Below are positions 8,984-19,123 of a stretch of DNA of 64,000 bases, piece after piece. The first letter of the stretch is position 1; each line of letters opens with the position of its first letter. The notes beneath the pieces were generated by a model, which was given only the letters and a program-made list of their open reading frames with translations, was not told the origin of the DNA and ran no database searches. Position numbers and translations under genes: made by a program. This DNA comes from a bacterium (GTDB taxonomy: Bacteria; Hinthialibacterota; Hinthialibacteria; Hinthialibacterales; Hinthialibacteraceae), in contig WGLV01000055.1 in assembly GCA_016125385.1 (NCBI GenBank), forward strand, positions 1 to 64,000. Direction: 5' to 3'.

Positions 8984-9109
8984 CACTTGTTTCGTTGATT
9001 CAACATCATCCAATATAAAAGAAAGGCTATCGTCCCCCCCTCCTGATGTGTTTCAATACAGGAAGGCTTTGCGCCGAATGGGAATTTGCTGAAAGCAGGC
9101 GTTTATATA

Positions 9110-10396
9110 ATGCAAAGATCAAATCAATTTAACTCCTCGATTCAAATCCTATTTTCGATTTTCTTGATTTTATCCTTACTGAATTCATCACAATCCGGAC
9201 TATGTGAAGATGACGAGAGCGAAAGCGCGCCGCTGGAAGAAATGCAGGCGCACGTTTCAGTCATGCCTCTGCATGAAGGCGAGATGACCGTTTCGTTTAA
9301 GACCATGGGCTTTTTCGCTCCACGTCAACAATCGCCGGTGTCGGTCATCGCCCGCTATCCCGGAATCATCCAATCGGTCAACGTTCAAGAAGGAGAAAGC
9401 GTTGATTCGGGTCAAACCATCATTCAGCTGGACGGCCGGATCGCAACAAGCAACGCCGCCAGGGCGCAAGCGAGCCTGCAACAGGCGGAAGCCGAGCTGA
9501 AGTCCGCGCAAGAGGGTGGGCTCGACATGACTCAGACCGAGCTCGACCTCGCCGCCAAACAGGCCGCCGTCGCCGCCGAACAGGCCCGGCTGGAATCGCA
9601 ACGCGAGCAGGAACTGCTCGCCGATCAACTCACATCCGCCAAAGCCGCCCGCGACGCGGAACTGGCCATGCAGGAAGCGGAACGCCAGGCGAAGGCGCTC
9701 GCCGAAAAGGCAAAACTGTTCCGCACATCGGGGCGCGATGCCGAGCTCAAACGATTGCGTTCAGCGCTCGACCAGGCGAAAGCGGACGTTCAGATGGCCC
9801 AACTCGAGCTCGAATCGACGACGATTGTAGCGCCAGCGCCCGGCCGCGTTTCCGGGCTGAACGCAATGGTGGGGGCTTCCATCGACGACAAAACCCCACT
9901 CGCCCAGGTGATTGGAGGCAAGACCACGGTTTTCAGAATGTGGATGTCTCCCTCCATCGCCGACCGGCTTGAACCGGGTCTCGCCGCCGCCATCGACATT
10001 CCGCCGTCAACCGCGCCACTACAGGCGAAAATCATTTCAATCGGCGGCGAACTGGATCCGGAAACCGGACTGGTCGCCGTCGAAGCCCAGCCTGATTCTC
10101 CTCTCGAAAATCGCCCTCGCATTGGAGAAATATTTTACGCCAGCGTGACATCGGGCGATCAGGCGAAGGGGTATGCGATTCACGATTCGGCGATTGTGCT
10201 GGAAGATGACAAGGCCAGTGTGTATTACGTTGATGAAGAACACGTGGCTCATGCCGCGCCCGTAACCGTTCTGGCGCGTGACGGCGACGTCGCCATCATT
10301 GAAGGAGAGGCTCTGAAAGAAGGCCTGGAAATCATCATTGATGGAAATTACAACTTGCCGGACGGCGCGCACGTGGTTGAGGAAGCGGCTGAATGA
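9110..10396 (+). CDS. RND efflux periplasmic adaptor (HlyD/MFP family)
   Basis: A 428-residue membrane fusion protein. The ATG at 9110 is chosen over an upstream TTG because it begins the signal peptide (IQILFSIFLILSLLNSSQSG). The protein then shows a biotinyl-lipoyl half-motif (VIARYPGIIQSVNVQEGESV), a long Ala/Glu-rich alpha-hairpin at about residues 110-230 that contacts TolC, the second lipoyl half (ESTTIVAPAPGRVSGLNAMVG) and a beta-barrel. It links the inner-membrane pump to the outer-membrane channel encoded by the next two genes. Its stop overlaps the pump start (ATGA), so the genes are coupled. Confidence 0.93.
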   Translation: MQRSNQFNSSIQILFSIFLILSLLNSSQSGLCEDDESESAPLEEMQAHVSVMPLHEGEMTVSFKTMGFFAPRQQSPVSVIARYPGIIQSVNVQEGESVDSGQTIIQLDGRIATSNAARAQASLQQAEAELKSAQEGGLDMTQTELDLAAKQAAVAAEQARLESQREQELLADQLTSAKAARDAELAMQEAERQAKALAEKAKLFRTSGRDAELKRLRSALDQAKADVQMAQLELESTTIVAPAPGRVSGLNAMVGASIDDKTPLAQVIGGKTTVFRMWMSPSIADRLEPGLAAAIDIPPSTAPLQAKIISIGGELDPETGLVAVEAQPDSPLENRPRIGEIFYASVTSGDQAKGYAIHDSAIVLEDDKASVYYVDEEHVAHAAPVTVLARDGDVAIIEGEALKEGLEIIIDGNYNLPDGAHVVEEAAE

Positions 10397-13300
10397 ACAC
10401 CTCGAACGGACTGTCAGGCGTCGCCGCCTTTGCGCTCGAACATCGAAAAGCGATTCTTCTTTTAACGCTGGGGCTTTGCGTCTGGGGAATCGCGGCGATC
10501 TTTATTCTTCCTTCCGGCATCTATCCGGACGTGGCCTTTCCGCGAATCGTCGTAATCGCCGAACGCGGCGAAGACTCCGTCGAAAACATGCTGGTGGGCG
10601 TCACCCGGCCGATAGAAGAAACCGTCAACGCCGTTCCGGGGCTTCAGCGCGTGCGATCGAAAACGGTACGCGGCGGCAGCGAACTATCGCTGGACTTTTC
10701 ACCCCGAACCGACATGCGCGAGGCGCTTTCACAAACTCGTGCGCGGGTCGCGTCGCTGTTACCCGAATTACCGCCCGGCCTCACCACGACGATCGAACAG
10801 CAGACGCCATCGGTTTTTCCAGTCATATCGTTCAATGTCTCGCTTAATCCGGATGAGGCGCACGGGCTTGTACGGAACGGAGCCGACCTCGCGCTGTGGG
10901 CGGAGAATGAACTCAAGCCGCGCCTGTCGCGCCTGCCCGACGTGTTTCTGGTCAACGTACAAGGGTCCGACCAATCGCAGATCGTCATCGAACCCGACCC
11001 GCGGCGCCTGGCGGAAACGCACCTCACTCTCGATGATCTGACGCAGATCGTTCAGGCGTCCAATTCCATCGAAGCGGTCGGCATTCTCGAAAAAGACTAC
11101 CGCCAGTATCAGTTGCTCGCTTCGCATGAACTCCAAACGATCGATCAGATCGAAGCGATCCCGGTTGTGACTCGCTCCGGCAAGACGATTCATATCCGCG
11201 ACGTAGCGAAGGTCTATCGAGGGCTTGCGGACCGGACGTCGGTGGTTACGGGCAGCCTCCAGGATTCAGTTGTGGTGTCGCTTTTCATGCGTTTTAACGG
11301 AAAAGTCACCGAACTGTCCGATAACGTAAAAAAAACGATTGAAGAGATCAGCCCCAAACTGCCGCCCGGCGTCATGATTACGCCTGTGTACGATCAGGCC
11401 GATCTGGTGCGCGATTCGCTGGGCGGCGTACGCGACGCGATTCTGGTAGGGATGGCGCTGGCGATTCTCGTGCTATGGATCTTTCTCGGGTCATGGCGAT
11501 TTACGCTGATCGCCGGCGTCACGATTCCGATTTCGGTGTTGATCACCTTCGCCATACTCTGGACACTGGGCCAGTCGCTCAACCTGATGTCGCTGGGCGG
11601 CATCGCGGTAGCCATCGGACTCATTATCGACGACGCCATCGTGGTGGTTGAAAACATCGCGCGGCGTCTCATGACGCATGAAAATCGGACGCACGCCGTC
11701 ATCGCCGGAACGCGGGAAATCTTCGGCGCGGTGGTTGGCTCGTCTTTGACCACGGTTGTGGTGTTTATCCCGCTGGTACTGCTTGAAGGCATCGTGGGCC
11801 AGTTTTTCCGGGCGATGGCCATCGCGCTCGCTGTGGGGATTCTCGTTTCCATGTTCGTCGCGCTGACGCTGACGCCTATCGTTTCGGCGGGCAAGCTGGG
11901 ACCGCGTAAAGGTGAAAAAACATCGCGCCGCTGGATGGATTCCGTATCGTCGTTTTATGAAAGAAACATTCGAGTCATGTTGCGTCATCCCTGGCTGACG
12001 GCGTCAATCATTCTGGCTATCGCGGTGATTGGTTCCCTGCTCGCCGCGCATCAATCGACAGGTTTTTTACCGTCGATGGATGAAGGCGGCTTTGTGCTCG
12101 ATTACTGGATGCCCGTTGGAACATCGCTGACCGAAACCGACAAAAATTGCAGAAAAATCGAAAAAATTCTGATGGAAACACCTGAAGTCTCCGCCTATTC
12201 ACGCCGGACGGGGCTCGAGCTCGGTTTTTTTGTGACCGAACAGTACACCGGCGACTTTCTGGTCACGTTAAAATCGCGTGACGAACGAGATCGATCGACG
12301 GAAGAGGTCGTTGAAGAGTTACGAAGCCGGGTGGCCCGTGAAATACCTCAATTGCCGGTCAGTTTCATTCAGATCATGCAGGACACCATCAACGATCTCG
12401 CCGGGAATCCCGCCCCGCTGGATGTAAAAGTATTCGGCAACGACTACCGCGTCATTCAGGATTTTTCAGACCGAGTCGTCACGGTGATGGAAAAAACGCC
12501 CGGCGTGGTTGATATCAGCCCGGGAGTCTCGTTCGGCAGCCCTGAAATTTCATACCAACTCGACGCCGACGCCGTCAGCCGGGCGGGTTTAACCGTTCAG
12601 GACGCCGGACGCCAGTTGCGCACCGCCTTGTGGGGCGAGGAGGCCACGCGCTTGCGCCGGTCCAATTACCTCCTGCCCGTCATCGTTCGCTATGCGGATG
12701 AGATTCGTAAGAACCGCGAATGGCTTGAGCAGGTCCCCATCGCCGATGTGAACGGAAACATGCTTCCCGTCAGCGCTATCGCCCGACTCGATACGCAAAT
12801 CAACGTCAACGAACTGGCCCGAGAAAACCAGCAGCCTATCGTGTCGATCGAGGCGAACATCAGCGGGCGCGACTTGGGCGGAACCGCACGCGACCTGCGC
12901 TCGCGTCTGGCCAATATGACGGTTCCACCCGGCGTTCGGATCGAACTGGGCGGACAAGTCGAGAGTCAGGAAAAAGCCTTCTCCAATCTCATCCTCGTCC
13001 TGACGCTGGCTATCGGACTGGTGTTCCTTCTGCTGGTCATCCAGTTCAAGTCGTACCGTCTGCCGCTGGTGATTTTCATGACGCTGCCGTTCTCCCAGAT
13101 CGGCGGATTGCTGGCGCTGCAATGGACGGGGACGGAGTTAAACATCGCGGCGTTCATGGGGCTGATCATGCTGGTGGGGCTGGTGGTCAAAAACGGAATC
13201 ATCCTGATTGAATACACCGCCCAATTGCGTGAAGAAGGCGCGCCCACGCTAGGCGACGCGCTGGCCATCGCCGGCCGCGTCCGGTTGCGTCCAGTATTGA

Positions 13301-13515
13301 TGACGTCACTGACGGCGATCATGGCGTTGTTGCCGCTGGCGCTGAACATCGGCTCCGGCGCCGAGTTGCAGAAGCCGCTTGCGATCTCGGTTATCGGCGG
13401 ATTATCGGTCTCGACTCTTTTCACTCTGATCGTCATTCCCGTCGCGCACAAGCTGCTTGGCGAGCCGGCCCACCACGTCACCATCGATAACGCAGGGAGC
13501 GCGCATGATGTATAA
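10393..13515 (+). CDS. RND efflux pump, AcrB-type permease
   Basis: A 1040-residue proton-driven inner-membrane pump. It has the usual two halves, each with one N-terminal helix, a large periplasmic loop and five clustered helices. The TM4 motif GLIIDDAIVVVEN carries the paired aspartates D413 and D414 used for proton relay. HAE-type (organic substrate) pumps have this DD pair, whereas metal-specific HME pumps usually carry a different TM4 motif, so drugs, lipids or other hydrophobic substrates are more likely than metals. PSMDEGGF and the duplicated TM region near the end (FMGLIMLVGLVVKNGIILIEY) are typical. It overlaps both neighbours, which indicates one transcript. Confidence 0.95.
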   Translation: MNTSNGLSGVAAFALEHRKAILLLTLGLCVWGIAAIFILPSGIYPDVAFPRIVVIAERGEDSVENMLVGVTRPIEETVNAVPGLQRVRSKTVRGGSELSLDFSPRTDMREALSQTRARVASLLPELPPGLTTTIEQQTPSVFPVISFNVSLNPDEAHGLVRNGADLALWAENELKPRLSRLPDVFLVNVQGSDQSQIVIEPDPRRLAETHLTLDDLTQIVQASNSIEAVGILEKDYRQYQLLASHELQTIDQIEAIPVVTRSGKTIHIRDVAKVYRGLADRTSVVTGSLQDSVVVSLFMRFNGKVTELSDNVKKTIEEISPKLPPGVMITPVYDQADLVRDSLGGVRDAILVGMALAILVLWIFLGSWRFTLIAGVTIPISVLITFAILWTLGQSLNLMSLGGIAVAIGLIIDDAIVVVENIARRLMTHENRTHAVIAGTREIFGAVVGSSLTTVVVFIPLVLLEGIVGQFFRAMAIALAVGILVSMFVALTLTPIVSAGKLGPRKGEKTSRRWMDSVSSFYERNIRVMLRHPWLTASIILAIAVIGSLLAAHQSTGFLPSMDEGGFVLDYWMPVGTSLTETDKNCRKIEKILMETPEVSAYSRRTGLELGFFVTEQYTGDFLVTLKSRDERDRSTEEVVEELRSRVAREIPQLPVSFIQIMQDTINDLAGNPAPLDVKVFGNDYRVIQDFSDRVVTVMEKTPGVVDISPGVSFGSPEISYQLDADAVSRAGLTVQDAGRQLRTALWGEEATRLRRSNYLLPVIVRYADEIRKNREWLEQVPIADVNGNMLPVSAIARLDTQINVNELARENQQPIVSIEANISGRDLGGTARDLRSRLANMTVPPGVRIELGGQVESQEKAFSNLILVLTLAIGLVFLLLVIQFKSYRLPLVIFMTLPFSQIGGLLALQWTGTELNIAAFMGLIMLVGLVVKNGIILIEYTAQLREEGAPTLGDALAIAGRVRLRPVLMTSLTAIMALLPLALNIGSGAELQKPLAISVIGGLSVSTLFTLIVIPVAHKLLGEPAHHVTIDNAGSAHDV

Positions 13516-14827
13516 ATATTCTTCTTATCAGTTAATCGGCCTGACCATCATCGCGTTCTGGTTATCTGGATGCGCCACGACGACGCCCCCACCGCCAAAA
13601 TGGACTCCACTCAACGCCAGCGAGTTTGAACAGCCCCTAACGCTCGATCGCTGCATTGAACTCGCGTTAAAAAACGACGTACAGGCCGCGCAATGGAAGG
13701 CGCGTCTCGACGCGGCTCATTCCGATATTCAACAGGCGAAAATACCGCCGAACCCAACCTTCAGCCCCTCGTGGGATGACATCGGACTTAAGGACGACGT
13801 GGGGACCAACCTGGGCAACCTGACCTACGGGATATCGTTTCCCATTCTTTTCTGGTGGCCGAGACCAAAGAAGATTGAAGCAGCCGAAGCGAACCGCATG
13901 GTGGAAGAAGCGGCGATTCTCGCCGAACGGCGTCAGTTGAAGATCGGCATCGCCACGGCGTATTTCAATCTCACCGCAGAACAACGCGTGGTGCGGTTGA
14001 ACGAAGAGCTGCTGGCGATCGCCGACGAATCGGTCCGGCTGGTCAGCAAACAGGTCGAGCTGGACCTCGCCTCGAATCTCGAACTTCAACGGGCGATCTC
14101 TGAACGTCTTCAGGCTCAAAGCGATCTGGCCGACGCCAGAAGCCAGTTACGGATTGACAGCCTGGCGTTCGCATTCGCACTCGGCGCCGATCAACCTTAC
14201 TATCCGATTCTCGCCGATCCGGATAACCAATTCACGGAATTGACGGCGGATGATGGATCGCCGATCACGATGAATGATCACATTCTGAACGCGGCACTGG
14301 AGCATGATCCCGACCTGATGGAAAAACGCGCGGCGACCCGCTACGCCCTCGCTCAGCTCGATCTCGAACACCGAAACGCCATCCCCTTCGCGGACGTGGG
14401 CGGAAGCGCGGGCCCCAAAGACGCCCCCGAAGGAACCGGCAGCGCGTTTTCGCTGGACATCCCCATTCCGCTCTTTGACCAGAACCAGGCGGGAATCAGC
14501 AAAGCAGAAGCCGATCTATTGGCCGCGCGGGCGGAAGAAGAGAAGACACGCCGGACCGCCGTCGCCAACCTCACCCAGGCTTGGGAGACCTATCAGGCTC
14601 AGCGCGAAAAGTGGACTCTGTACACGCAGGCATTAGGCGAAAAAGCCACAGAAAACGCGGCGGGCGCCAGAAAGTTGTTTGAACTCGGACGCATTCAATA
14701 CAGCGATCTCTTGTTGGCTCAACGTGACGCCAACCAGACACGTATGAACGCCGTAAATGACTGGCGCGATCTCTGTATCTCATGCTGGCTCGCCGGAGAA
14801 TTGTTTCAATACGACCCCACGGAATAA
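13505..14827 (+). CDS. TolC-family outer-membrane efflux lipoprotein
   Basis: A 440-residue outer-membrane channel protein. The frame opens further upstream, but the double ATG at 13505/13508 begins a lipoprotein signal peptide with lipobox LSGC, and it overlaps the pump gene by 11 bases. The mature protein has a proline-rich start (TTPPPPKW) and two repeated OEP domains of alternating long helices and strands (LTLDRCIELALKNDVQAAQ; LFELGRIQYSDLLLAQRDANQ). As the third member of the adaptor-pump-channel operon it completes a tripartite system spanning both membranes. Confidence 0.92.
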   Translation: MMYKYSSYQLIGLTIIAFWLSGCATTTPPPPKWTPLNASEFEQPLTLDRCIELALKNDVQAAQWKARLDAAHSDIQQAKIPPNPTFSPSWDDIGLKDDVGTNLGNLTYGISFPILFWWPRPKKIEAAEANRMVEEAAILAERRQLKIGIATAYFNLTAEQRVVRLNEELLAIADESVRLVSKQVELDLASNLELQRAISERLQAQSDLADARSQLRIDSLAFAFALGADQPYYPILADPDNQFTELTADDGSPITMNDHILNAALEHDPDLMEKRAATRYALAQLDLEHRNAIPFADVGGSAGPKDAPEGTGSAFSLDIPIPLFDQNQAGISKAEADLLAARAEEEKTRRTAVANLTQAWETYQAQREKWTLYTQALGEKATENAAGARKLFELGRIQYSDLLLAQRDANQTRMNAVNDWRDLCISCWLAGELFQYDPTE

Positions 14828-14886
14828 TCTGGACTGGAGCACAGGTCGTTTTCCTCTATCCTTTTGGTCACCGGGAACTTTGTATT

Positions 14887-14915
14887 TTGCATGGCTTTTA
14901 TCCTGACGCTATAAA
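14887..14915 (+). promoter_or_regulatory. Candidate promoter of the sialidase gene
   Basis: TTGCAT at 14887-14892 and TATAAA at 14910-14915 are separated by 17 bases. A start about seven bases further on would give a very short leader carrying the GAGGAG ribosome binding site at 14923. The -35 box is weak. Confidence 0.35.
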
Positions 14916-14934
14916 TTCGATTGAGGAGAACCAC

Positions 14935-16055
14935 ATGCGTTTTGCCCGATTTATCTATCTGGCAGTAATTTTCGTAGCGCCCTTCATGGTCTCAGATGTT
15001 CTATCGCAGCCGTTTATCGAGCAACAGGTTTCACCGCTGGTGAAGACGGGTATCACACCTACCGGATTCCAGCACTGGCGCGCACAAAAGACGGCGTGGT
15101 TCTGGCGTTCTGTGAAGGAAGGCGTGATGGGCGGGGCGATTCGGGCGACATCGATCTGGTCATGAAGCGCAGCCTCGACGGCGGGAAAACCTGGAGCTCA
15201 TTGCAGCTGTTAGTCAACGACGCAGGCAATACATGCGGCAATCCCGCGCCCGTGGTCGACCGCGACACGGGAATCGTCTGGCTGCTATTTACGAAAAACC
15301 GGGGCGACATCGCTGAACCGGACATCATGCGCGGACATGGAACCCGCGATGTATGGGTCATGAGCAGCGCGGACAGCGGCGTCAGCTGGAGCGCCCCCGT
15401 AGAGATCAGCGATTCCGTCCGTAAAGAGGGATGGCGGTGGTACGCGACCGGCCCCTGTCACGGGATGCAGAGCAGCGATGGCTGGTTGGTCATTCCATGC
15501 GATCATTCCACCTCGCCTGAACAAGCGGATTATTTCTCCCATATCATCGCCAGCCGCGATCATGGAAAAACCTGGGAAGCGCTCGGCGTCATCCCCGGCG
15601 GCTTCACTAATGAATGCAGTATCGTGGAATTAAGCGATGGGCGATGGATGCTATCAATGCGAAACTATTTCGGCGTTCATCGCAGAGCCATTTCTTACAG
15701 CAGCGATAATGGAAAAACGTGGAGCAAACCACGAATAGAAGATAACCTTCCCGACCCCGTCTGTCAGGCTTCCGTTCTGGAATACAAACCCGGCGGCGAC
15801 GCGCAAGGTGGCATTCTGTTTTCCAACCCAGCCAGCGATAAGCGCGAACGGATGACCCTGCGCCTCAGCCGGGACGATGCGGACAGCTGGTCCGCTTCGC
15901 GCGTTTTGCACTCGGGGCCATCGGCGTATTCGGACCTTGTCAACCTTCCGGACGGGCTGATCGGCTGTCTATATGAACGCGGCGAAGAAAATCCATATGA
16001 AACGATCACATTCGCCCGGGTAAATCTTGCCTGGCTGAATCAAGGGAACCAATAG
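14935..16055 (+). pseudogene. Exo-alpha-sialidase (GH33-like), one-base frameshift
   Basis: An ATG with GAGGAG upstream begins a signal peptide ([19 protein letters not shown]). The frame then loses homology after EQQV. The next frame supplies the missing family sequence [14 protein letters not shown] (the YRIP motif of sialidases), [20 protein letters not shown] and five Asp-boxes such as SLDGGKTW and SSDNGKTW. Adding one T to the TTT run at 15029-15031 joins both parts into a single protein of about 373 residues. The lesion is therefore a deletion of one T, in nature or in sequencing or assembly. If intact, the enzyme would be secreted and release terminal sialic acids or related sugars. 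Family members with other specificities exist. Confidence 0.82.
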
Positions 16056-16177
16056 GTCTTTTTTCCCGACGGAATATTGAATCGGTCGAGAATCGATCTA
16101 TTCAAGGCCAAATCGTTGTGATAGGTTTGGCCCATTGTTCGCCGTTCCGATTCAAATTCAATCAAGGGAGAGAAGGT

Positions 16178-16879
16178 ATGAAGAAACAATCCGTCTTTGT
16201 GAACGCAGTTCATGCCGTTATGGGAATCATGATTTTGTGCGCGTTCGCCGCCAGCGTGCAAGCCGCCGATCCATTCACAGTAGGGGAAAGCTGGACGTAT
16301 CAGCATGAAGGCGCCGTACCCATGCGTCCGCCCGATTTCACCATCAACGGCAACCGTACACGCGAAGTTCTCGCCGTTCGGGGCGATGGCGACGACAAGC
16401 GCTGGGTGATCCAGGAACTCTGGGGCGACGACGATCAGTGGGGTGGAAAGCAAATCGTCAACAGCAACCGCATGTATGACAAGATTGAAGTGGGCGATGA
16501 CCGAACGATGGACGTCACACCCGGTTATCCCTACGATTCAATGTTGCTGAAACCCGGCGAAGAAAAAACGGTTGAAGCGGAATTTCATTTCGGCGAGGAC
16601 CGTTCGTTCCCCATGAAGCTTGTCGCCAAGCGGCTTGATGACGAAACCATCAAGACGCCCGCCGGCGAATACAAGGACTGCATTCATGTCAAATATGATG
16701 AATCCTTCTCTTTCACCGGCCAGAATGGTGACAAGATCGAAATCAAAACGTCTCGCGAACACTGGTACCATCCATCCGTTAACGGGTTGGTAAAGGAAGT
16801 GTATACCAGCACTGGCCCTGACGGTCAGACTCGAACGGGAACCAGCGAGTTGATCACGTACAGCAAAGAGAAGAAATAA
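16178..16879 (+). CDS. Small secreted protein, unknown beta-rich family
   Basis: A 233-residue exported protein. The ATG at 16178 follows AGGGAGAGAAGG and begins a clear signal peptide (AVMGIMILCAFAASVQA). The mature part is predicted beta-rich, with paired strands such as FTVGESWTYQHEG and EVLAVRGDGDDKRWVIQEL. Near the C-terminus TPAGEYKDCIHVKY and WYHPSVNGLVKEVY resemble TPMGVYKNC and KYYAAGVGLIQEE in the PepSY-like protein of this window. The fold is probably the same, similar to DUF3108-type lipid- or polymer-binding barrels. No catalytic motif is visible. It has its own promoter region and terminator. Confidence 0.7.
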   Translation: MKKQSVFVNAVHAVMGIMILCAFAASVQAADPFTVGESWTYQHEGAVPMRPPDFTINGNRTREVLAVRGDGDDKRWVIQELWGDDDQWGGKQIVNSNRMYDKIEVGDDRTMDVTPGYPYDSMLLKPGEEKTVEAEFHFGEDRSFPMKLVAKRLDDETIKTPAGEYKDCIHVKYDESFSFTGQNGDKIEIKTSREHWYHPSVNGLVKEVYTSTGPDGQTRTGTSELITYSKEKK

Positions 16880-16911
16880 ATCTGAACAACTCATCGCGGT
16901 TCATGAAACAA

Positions 16912-16945
16912 AAAGGGGCGGAAATTTCTCCGCCCCTTTCGTTTT
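16912..16945. terminator. Intrinsic terminator between convergent genes
   Basis: An 11-bp GC-rich stem (AAAGGGGCGGA with TCCGCCCCTTT) with a six-base loop is followed by CGTTTTTT on the plus strand. It ends the small secreted gene and, read the other way, may also end the gene coming from the right. Confidence 0.9.
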
Positions 16946-16969
16946 TTCAACGCTTGTTGTACCCCGATT

Positions 16970-19123
16970 TCAATAAATCGCCCACCCACCGACCGGGCTG
17001 TCATTCGGCAGCAATTGAATCAAAGCCCAGGCGCTTTCATCCTGATGGGCTTCAATGATGGTTCCATCATCTTTCGTCGAATAGAATCCCCATTTGCCGG
17101 TGCGTTGCCCCGCACCAAGTTCAGCATCATTCATGAGGATTTCAAACCCGGCGATATCACGATCAACCGGCGACAACATCAACGCTTTGATCAGCTGGTA
17201 TTCAACCACGTAGCCCGAGCCATCGGCTTTTACGCGCGCGCCGAAATTCCATACCGATCCATTATCCGAGTACATATATCCGGTTCCAGTTTTGATCGCG
17301 GGGACATTGTTCCCGCCGATGAGGTGACCGTCGCCAACTACAGTACACTGGATTCCGAGCGGGCCATCTTCACGATCAGTAGTACGAGACAGGTTTCCAT
17401 CAAGAAAGACTTCGACGCTGTCGTCGTTCCACGCCTGCGTAGCATTCTCGTTGAAAGCCAGGTTGGAATCGGTGATATCACAAGCGACATAGATCGCTTC
17501 CTCATCATGGAAAACATGGAAAGTCACGCTCTGCTGGCTGGCGGGATATTCGTTACCGAAAATATGGACTCCCGGCGCCTGGTTTCCATCGGTTGTGTCA
17601 TGATTAAACGAATACGTTTTAGCATTGGCGTATTCGGCCTGATCGATCAAGCCATCCAGTTTTACAGTGTTCCGGGCGAAGGGGCATTCCACACGCAGTT
17701 CCCAGAGTTTGGGATAGACATAGAAAATAGAATCCATCCCACGTGTGGCGATTCCACCCACCGTTCCGGAAAAGTCAACTGTGCTGTTCGCGTTCTGTGG
17801 CGCGGTAATCTTGTATGATACGGTTTTCGTTCCGCTGCCGAGGTTAATGTTCCACTCGATCGCGCCATTAGAAAAGACGCCGCCGTCGCTAATCTGGCTG
17901 ACGGTCCAGCCAGCGGGCGTGTTTTCAATGATTTGATAATTTTGCGCGTCTCCTTCCGCCGAAACATCCAGTTGAACGTCAAATGTTTCGCCTCCCTGAT
18001 AGGCCGTCCCGGAAATTCTGCGTTCTCCCAACACATAGGTTGTCGCAATACCGACCCGCAGATTATCGATATAAACGCTTCCCGTGACGCCATCAGCGGC
18101 CTGTGTTATGAAACTTAATTTAAACCAGCCCGCCGGATCGGAAAACGAACCCAGGTGAGGAGCCATATCGACGTCCCACGCCACCGTTCTCCATGAATCC
18201 TTGATATTGCCATTGCGAATCGAATATTGCCGATAGCCGCCGGAACTCGATTCGAGAACCAGCTGGAAGTTGTGCCAGGTACCTGAAAAATCCGCGCTCA
18301 TGCGCAGGTCCACGGCGATATCGATGACTTTATCCCATTGGTCGAAGTCGTTTTTCGCCGCGATGGTTTCAATCGGGCGCTTCCATCCACCAGGCATAAC
18401 CGATTCGAGATAATCGGCGCCTTCAGAAGGCGCGACAATGGCGTCGCCCATCATCAAATCGACCGCATCCGCGGCGCGAATCGTCCAGCCCTGCGGATAG
18501 CCGGTTTGAGAATCGGGCTTGTTAAATCCATAGATCAGCGTTTCTTTGACGCCCGGAGTATTGCCGGGGCGTAATCCGTAGATTTCATCGATGTAAAACT
18601 TGCCCGTCGCCGCATTATTCGCTCCCACCATCCAGATAATGTTCAGGCGGTTGAACGCGCTCAATTCTTCCGAGTTTACGCGATCGATTGGCAACACGAC
18701 ATGATGCCATTCACCAGCGGTCGTCAGATGAGGTTCGCCGAGTTCATTCCCATTCTGGGTCAGTACGCGCATTCGGTAATCACCGGACTGGTGCATAACG
18801 GATCCTTTAAGAAAATAGATCCAGAAATGCAGCTCACGCATTCCCCGAAGATCCACAGCCGCCGGGAACGTAATGCTCGTCTGGGTATACGCTCCGGAGC
18901 TTACGTCATATTCTCCATACAACGCATATTCCCCTTCATGACGTGGAACGTCATCAATCTGAGGATCGTCAACCAATGAATAGAGAATGGTGGCGCCGGT
19001 AACGGTAATATCAAAATCAGAGTCTGATTCGAAATTATTAATATCGACTCGTTTATCGACCGCCGCGACGGATACCCCCGCCGCCAAAGCAAAAGCCAGG
19101 CAACTCCAGAACAAACTTTTCAT
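16970..19123 (-). CDS. Secreted multidomain carbohydrate-binding protein (CBM9-like C-terminus)
   Basis: A 717-residue exported protein. The start at 19123 is preferred over an upstream GTG because GGAGGGG precedes it and a signal peptide (LFWSCLAFALAAGVSVAA) follows. Two galactose-binding-like beta-sandwich modules come first (about residues 25-190 and 195-360), both ending in YIDEIYG or YIDNLRVG. A short DUF11-like module follows (NTPAGWTVSQISDGG) at about 370-460. The C-terminal 240 residues resemble CBM9-type domains of carbohydrate-active proteins (LDGLIDQAEYANA; WNDDSVEVFLDG). No catalytic domain is apparent, so it is likely a surface or periplasmic glycan-binding protein. It is transcribed divergently from the LTD/CotH gene. 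Confidence 0.75.
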   Translation of the reverse strand: MKSLFWSCLAFALAAGVSVAAVDKRVDINNFESDSDFDITVTGATILYSLVDDPQIDDVPRHEGEYALYGEYDVSSGAYTQTSITFPAAVDLRGMRELHFWIYFLKGSVMHQSGDYRMRVLTQNGNELGEPHLTTAGEWHHVVLPIDRVNSEELSAFNRLNIIWMVGANNAATGKFYIDEIYGLRPGNTPGVKETLIYGFNKPDSQTGYPQGWTIRAADAVDLMMGDAIVAPSEGADYLESVMPGGWKRPIETIAAKNDFDQWDKVIDIAVDLRMSADFSGTWHNFQLVLESSSGGYRQYSIRNGNIKDSWRTVAWDVDMAPHLGSFSDPAGWFKLSFITQAADGVTGSVYIDNLRVGIATTYVLGERRISGTAYQGGETFDVQLDVSAEGDAQNYQIIENTPAGWTVSQISDGGVFSNGAIEWNINLGSGTKTVSYKITAPQNANSTVDFSGTVGGIATRGMDSIFYVYPKLWELRVECPFARNTVKLDGLIDQAEYANAKTYSFNHDTTDGNQAPGVHIFGNEYPASQQSVTFHVFHDEEAIYVACDITDSNLAFNENATQAWNDDSVEVFLDGNLSRTTDREDGPLGIQCTVVGDGHLIGGNNVPAIKTGTGYMYSDNGSVWNFGARVKADGSGYVVEYQLIKALMLSPVDRDIAGFEILMNDAELGAGQRTGKWGFYSTKDDGTIIEAHQDESAWALIQLLPNDSPVGGWAIY

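Noticed and set aside
15096..16055. Sialidase as an intact, shorter gene starting at 15096
   Set aside because: That start omits the conserved YRIP region encoded just upstream in the same frame and has no signal peptide; a frameshift explains all parts.
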